A stretch of DNA of 64,000 nucleotides from an uncultured Bacilli bacterium. GTDB lineage: Bacteria > Bacillota_I > Bacilli_A > RF39 > UBA660. The translations under genes and the position numbers were made by a program. Below the pieces are notes generated by a model. It had not been told where the DNA came from and did no database searches. It worked only from the letters and a program-made list of their open reading frames with translations. The stretch is taken from NCBI GenBank assembly GCA_934086315.1, contig CAKOHZ010000001.1, positions 806,001 through 870,000 on the forward strand. The letters are read 5' to 3'. The number at the start of each line of letters is the position of its first letter. Within the stretch, counting starts at the first letter, position 1. Of the stretch, positions 8,525 to 16,676 are shown piece after piece.

Positions 8525-9181
8525 TAATACATATAAATATACTGCAAAATAATGAAATATAGTTCCCACTATACAAAAGAAATGAAATACAGAATGCATA
8601 TACTTCTTTTTAGAACCAAGACCATATAATAAAGCACCTAATGAGTACATAACTCCACCAAGTATTATTAAAATAAGTCCTGTTACACCTACACCATTAA
8701 TTAAAGGCTTTATAAAGAATAATGCACTCCATCCATTAACTAAATGACATACTACTTCAATCTTTTCATTTTTATCTACATCAATTGCTGAAAATATTAT
8801 ACCAAGTAATGTAACAAATCCTACAACACCAAAATATATCCAACCATATATGCCTTTCATACCAACAAGAGCTATGGGTATAATAGTACCAAATACAAGC
8901 AAGAATACATTACAATGATCAATTACTCTCATAACTTTTTTGCCAGTTATTCTAGGACTTAAAGCATGATATATACAGGAAATTGTATATAAAAGTATCA
9001 TAGTGGTACCAAATAGTGTAACTGTTGTTACAGCCATTGCTCCAACTTTACTGGCTTTAATTATAAGCATAACAAGCCCCCAAATACTAAAACCAGCTGC
9101 TATACCATGAGAAATAGAATTAATTAATTCTTCGCATAATGTATAGCTAGGTATACTAATTCTCTCTTTCTTTTTTTCCAT
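8522..9181 (-). CDS. trhA: Hemolysin III family membrane protein (PAQR/TrhA)
   Basis: The 219 residues form seven predicted helices. Near the N-terminus NSISHGIAAG carries the first conserved His-containing motif. SCIYHAL in helix two and HSVFHFFCIVGTIFHYFAV in the last helix supply the other His ligands of the PAQR zinc site. TrhA members affect membrane energetics and lipid homeostasis; the old haemolysin name does not imply toxicity. It is last in an operon starting near 11512, 8 nt after the nitroreductase gene, with AGGAGG before the start. Confidence 0.92.
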   Translation of the reverse strand: MEKKKERISIPSYTLCEELINSISHGIAAGFSIWGLVMLIIKASKVGAMAVTTVTLFGTTMILLYTISCIYHALSPRITGKKVMRVIDHCNVFLLVFGTIIPIALVGMKGIYGWIYFGVVGFVTLLGIIFSAIDVDKNEKIEVVCHLVNGWSALFFIKPLINGVGVTGLILIILGGVMYSLGALLYGLGSKKKYMHSVFHFFCIVGTIFHYFAVYLYVL

Positions 9182-9189
9182 ATTGCCTC

Positions 9190-9705
9190 CTATAAATATC
9201 TAACTATTTCACTGATATCTTTCCTATCATCATGAAGTTTACTAGGACCAAACCCTTCTTTAGAGTAACCCATCATTATTAAACATACAGGAACTATATT
9301 GTCAGGTAAATTAAATTCCTTAGATACTTCCTTACTATTAAACATACGAACCCATACAGAATTAATACCTAAATCAGTTGCTTCAAGTATCATATGTGTA
9401 GCTATTATACTAGCATCCATTTCATATGAATCATATCCTTCTTCTAACTCATTTTTCCATGATATATTTGTATCTGCGTAAACCATCAAACAAACCGAAG
9501 CATTATAAGTCATCTTACATACATTTTTAAGTTTAGACATTCCTCCATCACTTTTAATAACATAAATAATTTCAGGTTGTAAATTTTTAGCAGTAGGACT
9601 TATTCTACCGCATTCAAGTATCTTATCTATATCTTCATCACTAACTTTTTTATCACTAAAACTTCTAGTAGAATATCTACGTTTAGCAAGTTCATAAAAA
9701 TTCAT
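9190..9705 (-). CDS. Nitroreductase family protein
   Basis: A 171-residue FMN-dependent oxidoreductase of the short nitroreductase type. The N-terminus RRYSTRSFSDKKV with a conserved Arg pair binds the FMN phosphate, SPTAKNLQP is the second flavin motif, and MMGYSKEG near the C-terminus is typical. Such enzymes reduce nitro compounds, quinones or related acceptors with NAD(P)H in the cytoplasm. It lies between the ttcA-like and trhA genes with 8-9 nt gaps, so it is co-transcribed. The physiological substrate is unknown. Confidence 0.92.
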   Translation of the reverse strand: MNFYELAKRRYSTRSFSDKKVSDEDIDKILECGRISPTAKNLQPEIIYVIKSDGGMSKLKNVCKMTYNASVCLMVYADTNISWKNELEEGYDSYEMDASIIATHMILEATDLGINSVWVRMFNSKEVSKEFNLPDNIVPVCLIMMGYSKEGFGPSKLHDDRKDISEIVRYL

Positions 9706-9714
9706 AAGTACCTC

Positions 9715-10545
9715 CTATTTTCTCTCATAATCATCCAAGAAACTATGATATTCTCCATTCTTTTTAGTTCCAAGAACACAATTTAAATTAATATTATCAA
9801 GTGCTTTAAATATGTTATAATCTATTGATTTATTTAATTTTCTAAGTTCTTTAATAAGTTCTTTCATTTCTTTTCTTTTTGATTCATTTTTATCACTTAA
9901 CTCTACCCTTTCAGTAAATTTACAAGCGCAATTTAAGAATGTTAACTTATTATAATTCTTCCATGATATTATAGCATCTTCTTTAACTAAATAAAGTGGC
10001 CTAATTAATTCTAATCCTTCATAATTATCAGAATGTAATTTAGGCATCATAGTTTTAACTTCAGAACCATAAAACATAGACAAAAGTGTAGTTTCTATAA
10101 CATCATCAAAATGATGACCAAGAGCTATTTTATTGCATCCAAGTTCTTTTGCTTTACTATATAAAAATCCCCTTCTCATACGAGCACACAAATAACATGG
10201 TTTCTCACCACTAATTGTATTTACAACATCAAATATATCACTATCAAACATAGTAATTGGTATATTTAAATGTTTAGCATTTAGATATATTAAATCTCTA
10301 TTCTTTTCTGCATATCCCGGATTCATAACTACATAATAAGCTTCAAATTTAACTTTGCCATGACGTTCTAATTCTTGAATACATTTAGCAAGTAAAAAAG
10401 AATCTTTTCCTCCACTAATACATACCATTACTTTATCATTTTCATTTATTAATTTATAATCTTGAAGAGCCCTTACAAATTTACTCCATATATCTTTTCT
10501 ATATCTTGTAATTAAAGATCTTTCAATCTCCTTATATTCTTCCAT
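9715..10545 (-). CDS. TtcA-like tRNA thiolation PP-loop protein
   Basis: This is a 276-residue ATP pyrophosphatase of the TtcA/TilS superfamily. The PP-loop SGGKDS is at residues 44-49. C117 and C120 in CYLC plus a third cysteine cluster (NCACKF, near 208) match the Fe-S ligands of TtcA-type enzymes, which insert sulfur at C32 of tRNA. GHHFDD is the other family motif. It starts after GGAG and precedes the nitroreductase gene. Some Firmicute relatives with this pattern are not proven thiolases, so I name it TtcA-like rather than ttcA. Confidence 0.85.
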   Translation of the reverse strand: MEEYKEIERSLITRYRKDIWSKFVRALQDYKLINENDKVMVCISGGKDSFLLAKCIQELERHGKVKFEAYYVVMNPGYAEKNRDLIYLNAKHLNIPITMFDSDIFDVVNTISGEKPCYLCARMRRGFLYSKAKELGCNKIALGHHFDDVIETTLLSMFYGSEVKTMMPKLHSDNYEGLELIRPLYLVKEDAIISWKNYNKLTFLNCACKFTERVELSDKNESKRKEMKELIKELRKLNKSIDYNIFKALDNINLNCVLGTKKNGEYHSFLDDYERK

Positions 10546-10608
10546 ACAAAACTCCTAAAACATATAAATATTTTATCATTATAAAAGTAAGTATGTAAAT
10601 ACTCACCT

Positions 10609-11016
10609 TTACTTTTTTAACCACATATACATTCCATCTTCAGCAATTTCATGTTTAACTTTAAATCCAAATTTTGAATAAAATGTTTGTTTACCTGGAG
10701 CAGACAACAATTGTACCATTACTTCTTCATCATCTTCTATGTTATCTCTAACATAATTTAATAACGACTCTATTAGTAATTTTCCATAACCATTTCCTTG
10801 GTAATCAGGTTGCACAACAACATCCATTAAAAGTCCAGCATATCCTCCATCAGTTACAAATCTTGCCATACCTATCGTTTTATCATCAATAACACATTTA
10901 ACATTGATACCATGTTCTAATGATATTTTAAGAAGTCTTAAAGAAGGAATTTTCCAACCAACTGAATTTAATAGTGAAATATATTCGTCTATATTAAGTT
11001 TATTATACTCTATCAT
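10609..11016 (-). CDS. GNAT-family N-acetyltransferase
   Basis: A 135-residue acetyl-CoA-dependent transferase. The motif VVQPDYQGNGYGKLLIE is the acetyl-CoA binding loop (Q/RxxGxG/A), and QLLSAPGKQTFYSKFGF is the usual motif B with the Tyr-Phe-Gly end. I start at the ATG at 11016 because GAGGCG sits 6-7 nt upstream; an in-frame ATG at 11028 would place that site inside the gene. It overlaps the upstream kinase gene by 14 nt. Substrate could be a small amine, antibiotic or protein N-terminus. Confidence 0.88.
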   Translation of the reverse strand: MIEYNKLNIDEYISLLNSVGWKIPSLRLLKISLEHGINVKCVIDDKTIGMARFVTDGGYAGLLMDVVVQPDYQGNGYGKLLIESLLNYVRDNIEDDEEVMVQLLSAPGKQTFYSKFGFKVKHEIAEDGMYMWLKK

Positions 11017-11512
11017 TATTCGCCTCATAATTATTTATAAAATTATTTAATTCGTTTCTACTCTTAAATATTAAGATATTTACCTTATTTTTATATTTTT
11101 CCATCAGTTCATAAATCGCCGGTAAAGAAGTTTTTGAAAAATCAATAATATATTGTTTAAACTCTGGATTCAAACTTTCTTCATACCATGCCATATCATC
11201 ACGTTTTTTACCAATTCTATCTTCTGCTCCGCTCACACATACTTCAGTTGGAAAATCCAAAAGAAAACAAGTATCACATTCTTTTAATCTCATCTCAATA
11301 GTTCTTTGATAATTACCATCGATTATCCATTCTTTTTCTTCAAATATCTTTTTTAATATAATATCAAATTCTTCACGCGGTATATGTGTCCCATCTTCAT
11401 TATGATAAATATTATCCAAATGATAAAGAGGATATCCAGTTAATTTCTTTAATCTTTTAGAAAAATAGCTTTTCCCAGAACCAGGACATCCAATAATTAT
11501 TATTTTTTTCAT
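11003..11512 (-). CDS. P-loop small-molecule kinase, FlaR/adenylate-kinase-like
   Basis: The 169-residue protein opens with the P-loop GCPGSGKS at residues 8-15. LYHLDNIYH and WIIDGNYQRT follow; this layout is that of proteins annotated as DNA topology modulation protein FlaR or adenylate-kinase-like kinases. The real reaction of this group is not well established. It is the first gene of the operon running to trhA and overlaps the GNAT gene. Start is supported by GGAG upstream. Family is likely, substrate unknown. Confidence 0.82.
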   Translation of the reverse strand: MKKIIIIGCPGSGKSYFSKRLKKLTGYPLYHLDNIYHNEDGTHIPREEFDIILKKIFEEKEWIIDGNYQRTIEMRLKECDTCFLLDFPTEVCVSGAEDRIGKKRDDMAWYEESLNPEFKQYIIDFSKTSLPAIYELMEKYKNKVNILIFKSRNELNNFINNYEANNDRV

Positions 11513-11571
11513 GAATTACTCCTTTACATAATTACAAATAATTTAGTTCCACTTTACATTTTATACATATA

Positions 11572-12540
11572 TTATATAATAACAGAATCACATTTACCAA
11601 TTAATTTTTCTAATTCATAATTTTCTACAAAACTAACAATAGTTCTCATTATTTTAAAATAATATTTATCTAAATAGTTATTGACTTCATCATTAAAATC
11701 AAATTCATTCTTTAAATTCAAAAAACAACTATGAAAACTATTTTTAAATTTTTCTATATTATTAAACTCATTATATATTCTATTAACATCTATCAAATCA
11801 ATATTTAAACTATAAATATCTTTATTTAAATATTTAAGTAGTAACGATACTAAAAATACATCACTAAATATATTTATAACTATATCTTCATATCTAACAT
11901 ACTTTTTCTTTAACATTAATTCTATGTTTTTATAATTAAATTTCTTACAATAAATATTTTCACAATTAATATACTCTAAATATTTATTAATAAACTCTAT
12001 ACCATTTAAATTAGGCCTTTTTAAAACACATTCATAGTCAACACTTATAATTAACCTATCAGAGTAATAACTACTATTATAAAGCTTGAAAAACGATTTA
12101 ATACCTTCATTTAAAGTACTATTATAATAATAATTATTTGTCTTAACTATATTTTTAAGAAACACTACTCTATAAAACATTTTAGTTTTATTAATATACT
12201 CGATCAAATTAGAATATGACTTATTATATAAAGATATTATTTCATCATTAAGAAGTATATTTATTCCATTATATATATTAAATTTCTTTAAATATAAACC
12301 TAAAGTAAACATATTAGAATCATTTATATTTTTTAAATTATCTATTTTTATAGTACTAACAAGTCCACTATTATAATGACTACATTTATAATGCAATAGT
12401 TCTAACAACGTTTTAAGTATTCTATTTAATTCCTCATCATTAATAATTTTATTTATATAACAATATTTAATTAAGAATTCCACATATTTATTAGAATCTA
12501 TTTTATTGTTTAAAATTAATTTATTTATCACTTTCACCAT
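11572..12540 (-). CDS. DUF6179-like protein of unknown function
   Basis: A 322-residue, mostly helical and Asn/Tyr/Lys-rich protein without signal peptide or clear membrane helix. The segment DTLNEGI-like (here STLNEGIKSFFKLYN) followed by ISVDYE matches my memory of DUF6179 proteins of Clostridia, which are encoded beside DUF6323 proteins. It overlaps the DUF6323-like gene by 20 nt, so synthesis is probably coupled. It is shorter than the DUF6179 proteins I recall. No catalytic motif is evident. The family name needs a profile search. Confidence 0.6.
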   Translation of the reverse strand: MVKVINKLILNNKIDSNKYVEFLIKYCYINKIINDEELNRILKTLLELLHYKCSHYNSGLVSTIKIDNLKNINDSNMFTLGLYLKKFNIYNGINILLNDEIISLYNKSYSNLIEYINKTKMFYRVVFLKNIVKTNNYYYNSTLNEGIKSFFKLYNSSYYSDRLIISVDYECVLKRPNLNGIEFINKYLEYINCENIYCKKFNYKNIELMLKKKYVRYEDIVINIFSDVFLVSLLLKYLNKDIYSLNIDLIDVNRIYNEFNNIEKFKNSFHSCFLNLKNEFDFNDEVNNYLDKYYFKIMRTIVSFVENYELEKLIGKCDSVII

Positions 12541-12958
12541 ACATTATTTTAGTATTTAACTTTTCAAAAGAAACACTACCAAGTAACTCTAAACTACCAC
12601 CTAACTCATCAAAATTATTACGTAAATATTCTATTATTTCAGTATCTATTAAATAATCACTAAATTTGTCTTGAAACATATAAAATATATTAATAATCTC
12701 ATAAATAGTTTCGAAGTAATTATCACTATCTATATACTCCGAATCATAAAAAGCATATACTATATCATCTATAATAGATTTACCTACTTCTATTCTTCCA
12801 ATATCTTTTAAAGTATTGTTTTTATTTTCAATTAACATTAATATTTCTTCATTCGATAAAATCAAATTTTTATCTTTAGTTATCTCATTCATATTAATTA
12901 GATTATTAATATTTTCTTGATCATTACCAAATAAAATTATGCCATTCATTTTCTTCAC
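12521..12958 (-). CDS. DUF6323-like protein of unknown function
   Basis: This 145-residue acidic protein has the run LIENKNNTLKDIGRIEVG, then a Y-I-D-S-D-N-Y-F-E-T stretch and FDELGGSLELL near the C-terminus. These match what I remember of DUF6323, a family always next to DUF6179 in Clostridia genomes. It is the first gene of the pair and overlaps the next by 20 nt. It looks soluble and helical, and I see no active-site pattern. Pairing suggests the two products form a complex; that is inference. Confidence 0.62.
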   Translation of the reverse strand: MKKMNGIILFGNDQENINNLINMNEITKDKNLILSNEEILMLIENKNNTLKDIGRIEVGKSIIDDIVYAFYDSEYIDSDNYFETIYEIINIFYMFQDKFSDYLIDTEIIEYLRNNFDELGGSLELLGSVSFEKLNTKIMYGESDK

Positions 12959-13042
12959 CTAATACTTAATATCATAATTTTAAGTACTTTACTAGTCTTG
13001 AAAAAATAGCCATTTTATGGTAATATATAAACACAAATTAAA

Positions 13043-13067
13043 AGAGGGAACTTCAAAAATTTCCTCT
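13043..13067. terminator. Terminator at the end of the csaA operon
   Basis: Stem AGAGG(G)AA/TTCCTCT with one bulged base, flanked by T-rich tails on both strands. The TAG stop of the 40-codon gene lies at its base. Confidence 0.65.
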
Positions 13068-13188
13068 ATTTTTTATTTAACCAATAATATGGTTGCATTT
13101 CTTTTAATGTTTTAAAAATTAATTTATTTTCTCCATATCCTTCATTTAAAAATTCAATAGAAGTTTTTAACATTTTTTCTATTGTCAT
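13066..13188 (-). CDS. 40-residue small protein coupled to csaA
   Basis: This short frame reads MTIEKMLKTSIEFLNEGYGE and ends PYYWLNKK, 40 residues in all. An AGGA overlapping the TAA stop of csaA lies 6 nt before its ATG, so it is translationally coupled to csaA. Its stop sits at the foot of the operon terminator, leaving no extra untranslated DNA. Composition is like the neighbours and there is no membrane segment. I recognise no family. The placement between a coupled ribosome binding site and a terminator is the main evidence that it is expressed. Confidence 0.6.
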   Translation of the reverse strand: MTIEKMLKTSIEFLNEGYGENKLIFKTLKEMQPYYWLNKK

Positions 13189-13190
13189 AA

Positions 13191-13520
13191 TTATCCTAAC
13201 TTATCTCCATTCTTAACTTCCACGTCAGGTTTTATTAAAACAACACCCTGTTCACTATAAGTGCCAAGAACTAATACTTCACTCATAAAATCAGCTATTT
13301 GTCTAGGCGGAAAATTAACAACAGCAAGTATTTGCTTATTAATTAAATCTTCTATCTTATATACTTCAGTTATTTGAGCACTGCTTTTCTTAATACCAAT
13401 TTCACTACCAAAATCAATTTTTAATTGATAAGCAGGCTTTCTAGCCTTCAAAAAAGGTTCAGCCTCTATAATAGTACCAACTCTTATATCAACTTTCATA
13501 AATTCATCAAATGTAATCAT
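13191..13520 (-). CDS. csaA: CsaA-like tRNA-binding domain protein
   Basis: The 109 residues are one tRNA-binding OB-fold domain, as in CsaA, Trbp111 and the C-terminus of methionyl-tRNA synthetase. FMKVDIRVGTIIEAEPF opens the fold, and VNFPPRQIADFMSEVLVLG is the family core. B. subtilis CsaA is described as a tRNA-binding protein with chaperone-like, SecA/export-related activity. Length fits the family exactly. A coupled 40-codon gene follows. The family call is secure; the physiological role is from homologues. Confidence 0.93.
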   Translation of the reverse strand: MITFDEFMKVDIRVGTIIEAEPFLKARKPAYQLKIDFGSEIGIKKSSAQITEVYKIEDLINKQILAVVNFPPRQIADFMSEVLVLGTYSEQGVVLIKPDVEVKNGDKLG

Positions 13521-13579
13521 ATTTCACCACCATTTAATTAATATATATTCCTATAATTATATACTAAATATAACATACA

Positions 13580-14101
13580 TTAATTAGAAATACCATAATT
13601 ACTATTCCTAGTTAATTTCATTTCATTATTTGAGATATCTTGTCTTATTTTATCTAAATCTTTAGAAATTCCTTGCATATAAATTGAATAATCATAATCA
13701 AACGTAAATATCTCATCCTCAACTTCTCTTTCACATTCTGCTATTCTAAGTTCAATTAAAACATCTCTACCAAAAATAGTTTTAATAACAAAATTACTAA
13801 TATATCTACCATTTGAATCAACATATAAAGTATCAGACATCCATCCTCCATGTAATCCTAAATTTATATATGAAGTTGTATCACCTGAAACAGCACTTCT
13901 ATAGTATCCACTGTTTATAGTATTAGAATTCAAAACACTCCTAGCAAAATCATAGGTATCAGTAATAACTTTAGATAAGATTTCATCGCCATATTTTTCC
14001 TCTAATATTCTTTTTCTTTTTAAAATTAAATCAGCACTATTATCTATAGGCCATCTATAAGTATTTATTAAATAATTCTTATATTCATTTAAAGATAACA
14101 T
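13580..14101 (-). CDS. Uncharacterised soluble protein
   Basis: I do not recognise this protein of 173 residues. It has a helical N-terminus (LNEYKNYLINTYRWPIDN) and a beta-rich middle with Gly/Ser/Tyr, and no signal or membrane segment. I start at the ATG at 14101 because GGGGGA lies 8-9 nt upstream; an earlier in-frame ATG at 14116 would include that site. It stands between rlmD and csaA with gaps of about 60 nt on both sides. A repeated Tyr/Asp-rich C-terminal stretch (FTFDYDYSIYMQG) is the only notable feature. Confidence 0.7.
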   Translation of the reverse strand: MLSLNEYKNYLINTYRWPIDNSADLILKRKRILEEKYGDEILSKVITDTYDFARSVLNSNTINSGYYRSAVSGDTTSYINLGLHGGWMSDTLYVDSNGRYISNFVIKTIFGRDVLIELRIAECEREVEDEIFTFDYDYSIYMQGISKDLDKIRQDISNNEMKLTRNSNYGISN

Positions 14102-14160
14102 TTTATTTTCCCCCATTAATAAGTTTTAAATCATATATTTTAAACAAGTATTTATAAAAA

Positions 14161-15348
14161 TTATATATTTTTTTCTAATTTACAAACACATTCAACATGC
14201 TTAGTTTTATTAAACATGTTAATACACTCAAGTTTTATAAGACTATATTTATCTAATAAGTCTAAATCTCTTTTTAAAGTTTTTGGATTACACGAAACAT
14301 AGACTATTGTTTTAGCATTACCTTTATTTAAGAAATCAATTACCTTTTTAGATAAACCACTTCTAGGAGGATCTACAACTATAACATCATAATTATTATT
14401 TTTAGCTATACTCGCATCACCACATATGAAATTAATATCACTTAAACTATTTAAATTTTTGTTTATATTAGCATTCAATATTGCTTCTTTATTTACTTCA
14501 ATACCAGTAACTTCTCTAAAGTTATCTTTTAAGTATATTCCAATAGTTCCAGTACCACAATATAAATCTAATAGTTTATCACCACTTCCAGCATATTCTT
14601 TAACCTTATCATACATAATTTTCATATTTTCAGTATTCACTTGAAAGAATGCATTAGGATAAATACTATACTTAATATTACCAAGTTCTTCTATAATATA
14701 AGCATTACCATATAATAATTTATTATTTAAATATATTGAATCTATTTTAGTTTTACTAATTAGTTCATCACAATTAAAATCTTCTTTATCACCATTAAAT
14801 ATTACCATAATACTGTTTTTAGTAGTTCTAACAACAACATCAAATATATTATGAAGATTTATATTTTTTAAAATATTATATATTTCATTAATTCTATTAT
14901 CTAAAAGTAAGCAATTACTAAATTCTACTAAATTATTAGTATTTTCACTATAATACCCGATTTTCCCATTTTTAACATGAAATGTTGCTTTATTTCTATA
15001 ATTATATTCATTATTAGTAAGTATTTCTTTAATATCAGTATTAAATAATTTATTTATAAAGTCTATTTTCTTTTTCTTTTCTTCATCAAAACTTAGATGT
15101 AGGAAAGAACACCCTCCACACTCATTAAAACTTTTACATTTAACACATTCACGTCTTTCACTTTTAGTAATTATTTTTTCTATTTTAGAAGTAGCAAATC
15201 TTTTATTAACTTTAGTTATTTTAATACTTATTTTTTCATCCTTTAAAGCATATGGAACAAAAACAACAAAATTATTTATTCTAGCAATACCATTTCCAAT
15301 CTCATCTTCATCATTAATAATTACTTCATATATATCATTTATCTTCAT
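14161..15348 (-). CDS. rlmD: 23S rRNA (uracil-C5)-methyltransferase, RlmD/RlmCD family
   Basis: A SAM-dependent RNA m5U methyltransferase of 395 residues. It has an N-terminal TRAM domain (about 1-58) and four cysteines, C68, C71, C77 and C80, that bind a [4Fe-4S] cluster. The catalytic domain has SAM loop DLYCGTGTIGIYL, VDPPRSGL and the catalytic Cys in YVSCNPKTLKRD. In Firmicutes a single enzyme (RlmCD) may methylate two positions of 23S rRNA, so exact target is uncertain. It follows the MazF-like gene on the same strand and starts after AGGTGG. Confidence 0.93.
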   Translation of the reverse strand: MKINDIYEVIINDEDEIGNGIARINNFVVFVPYALKDEKISIKITKVNKRFATSKIEKIITKSERRECVKCKSFNECGGCSFLHLSFDEEKKKKIDFINKLFNTDIKEILTNNEYNYRNKATFHVKNGKIGYYSENTNNLVEFSNCLLLDNRINEIYNILKNINLHNIFDVVVRTTKNSIMVIFNGDKEDFNCDELISKTKIDSIYLNNKLLYGNAYIIEELGNIKYSIYPNAFFQVNTENMKIMYDKVKEYAGSGDKLLDLYCGTGTIGIYLKDNFREVTGIEVNKEAILNANINKNLNSLSDINFICGDASIAKNNNYDVIVVDPPRSGLSKKVIDFLNKGNAKTIVYVSCNPKTLKRDLDLLDKYSLIKLECINMFNKTKHVECVCKLEKNI

Positions 15349-15381
15349 AATTAACCACCTAAATTAAATTTATTTTCAAAA

Positions 15382-16623
15382 TTATTTTTCTTCATTAATA
15401 GAATCATTATATTTTTTTAATATGTTTTGAAATTTATATTTATCCATCTTATCAAGTACACTATAATCAAATTCACAATTTTCACTAAATGTAAATTCTA
15501 TATACTCACTAATATTTTCTAGCGAAGCATAAACAATAGTATTCTTATTTCTTTCAATAATAATATATCTATCCATTGTATCTATATTCATCATAAGATA
15601 ACCAGGTTTATACGCTTTAAATATTATTGTTTCTTCTTTTACTTCTTTACTTTCTTTTTTTATAGTTTCTTTTATTTTCTTAATATTATTCATTTCTTCA
15701 TCTTTTGCCTTTGAAACTATTTTAGTCTCAATATTACTTGGCAAATCAAATTCTTCAAAATAAGTATAATAAATTTTATTGCCAATAAGGATTTCTTTCA
15801 TGCCTTCTTTAAAATCATTATCAGAATAAACTATATATAAAAGAAGTTTATCTTGATATTCACCATAAATATAATAATATTTATTATCATACTTTATCAG
15901 TTTACCTATACATAACACATTAGTAGTATCTTTTTTAGTTTTATTTTTATTATTAAATACATATAATTCAATATGTTTTCTCATATCTTCATCAGTAATA
16001 TTCATAAGTTTAATCTTACTATCAATAGGTATACTAATAATGGTATTAAAATTAAAAATATAATGTGTATTATTAATTTTAATCTTTCCTTTTTTATTAG
16101 CATAAACACTTATTAAATAATAATTTTCTTCATCCATAGAATAAATATAAAAACTATAATTATTATATAATACAATATCTCCTACTTCATAATAAAATTT
16201 TATATTTTTAGCATTAATATCTTTAATTTTATAATATCTATCATTTAACAAATATATAGATTTATATATTCTATTTAAATCTTCATCATCTAAAACACCA
16301 ACTTTTTCTATAAATCTTTCTTCATTTAATAAAACTAATTTTCCAGTAAATATATATCCACCTTTAGAAAGATTATACCCACGTTTAGTTTTAAATTCTA
16401 TTTTAGATAAACTTAATTCATTAGATTTTTTTACACTAGTACATTCTAAAGCATAAACTTTTTTAAATCTTTTATAAATAACTATATAAGGACTAATCCT
16501 ATGTCCCTCTTGAATCTTCATTTTTTCTTCTTCAGATTCATATCTTTTAGCTATAATAATGTCTTTAACATTTAAAAAGTCTAAATGACTATTATAAAAT
16601 ATTTTTTTAATAAAACTAAACAT
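15382..16623 (-). CDS. Probable MazF/PemK-fold protein with repeated beta modules
   Basis: The 413-residue protein begins with a segment (about 18-125) in which VKDIIIAKRYESEEEK, then GHRISPYIVIYK and YALECTS, resemble PemK/MazF-like proteins I recall from uncultured gut Bacilli. Three later units (about 148-228, 236-312, 335-405) each open with a short strand and an aromatic YYxIY-type core, so the chain looks like four successive small barrels. A charged helix (about 313-334) separates the last unit. No antitoxin gene is adjacent. Its promoter lies in the loop of the deoB terminator. Nuclease activity is unproven; it could be a scaffold or RNA-binding protein. Confidence 0.5.
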   Translation of the reverse strand: MFSFIKKIFYNSHLDFLNVKDIIIAKRYESEEEKMKIQEGHRISPYIVIYKRFKKVYALECTSVKKSNELSLSKIEFKTKRGYNLSKGGYIFTGKLVLLNEERFIEKVGVLDDEDLNRIYKSIYLLNDRYYKIKDINAKNIKFYYEVGDIVLYNNYSFYIYSMDEENYYLISVYANKKGKIKINNTHYIFNFNTIISIPIDSKIKLMNITDEDMRKHIELYVFNNKNKTKKDTTNVLCIGKLIKYDNKYYYIYGEYQDKLLLYIVYSDNDFKEGMKEILIGNKIYYTYFEEFDLPSNIETKIVSKAKDEEMNNIKKIKETIKKESKEVKEETIIFKAYKPGYLMMNIDTMDRYIIIERNKNTIVYASLENISEYIEFTFSENCEFDYSVLDKMDKYKFQNILKKYNDSINEEK

Positions 16624-16639
16624 AATAACTCCACATAAA

Positions 16640-16668
16640 AAGTAACTTAATTATATCATAAGTTACTT
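16640..16668 (-). terminator. deoB terminator with a promoter -10 in its loop
   Basis: Perfect 10-bp stem AAGTAACTTA/TAAGTTACTT on the minus strand, followed by TTTTTATG. The 9-nt loop is exactly TGATATAAT, an extended -10 element (16650-16658) for the downstream MazF-like gene. Terminator and promoter are thus nested. Confidence 0.75.
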
Positions 16669-16676
16669 TATATTTA

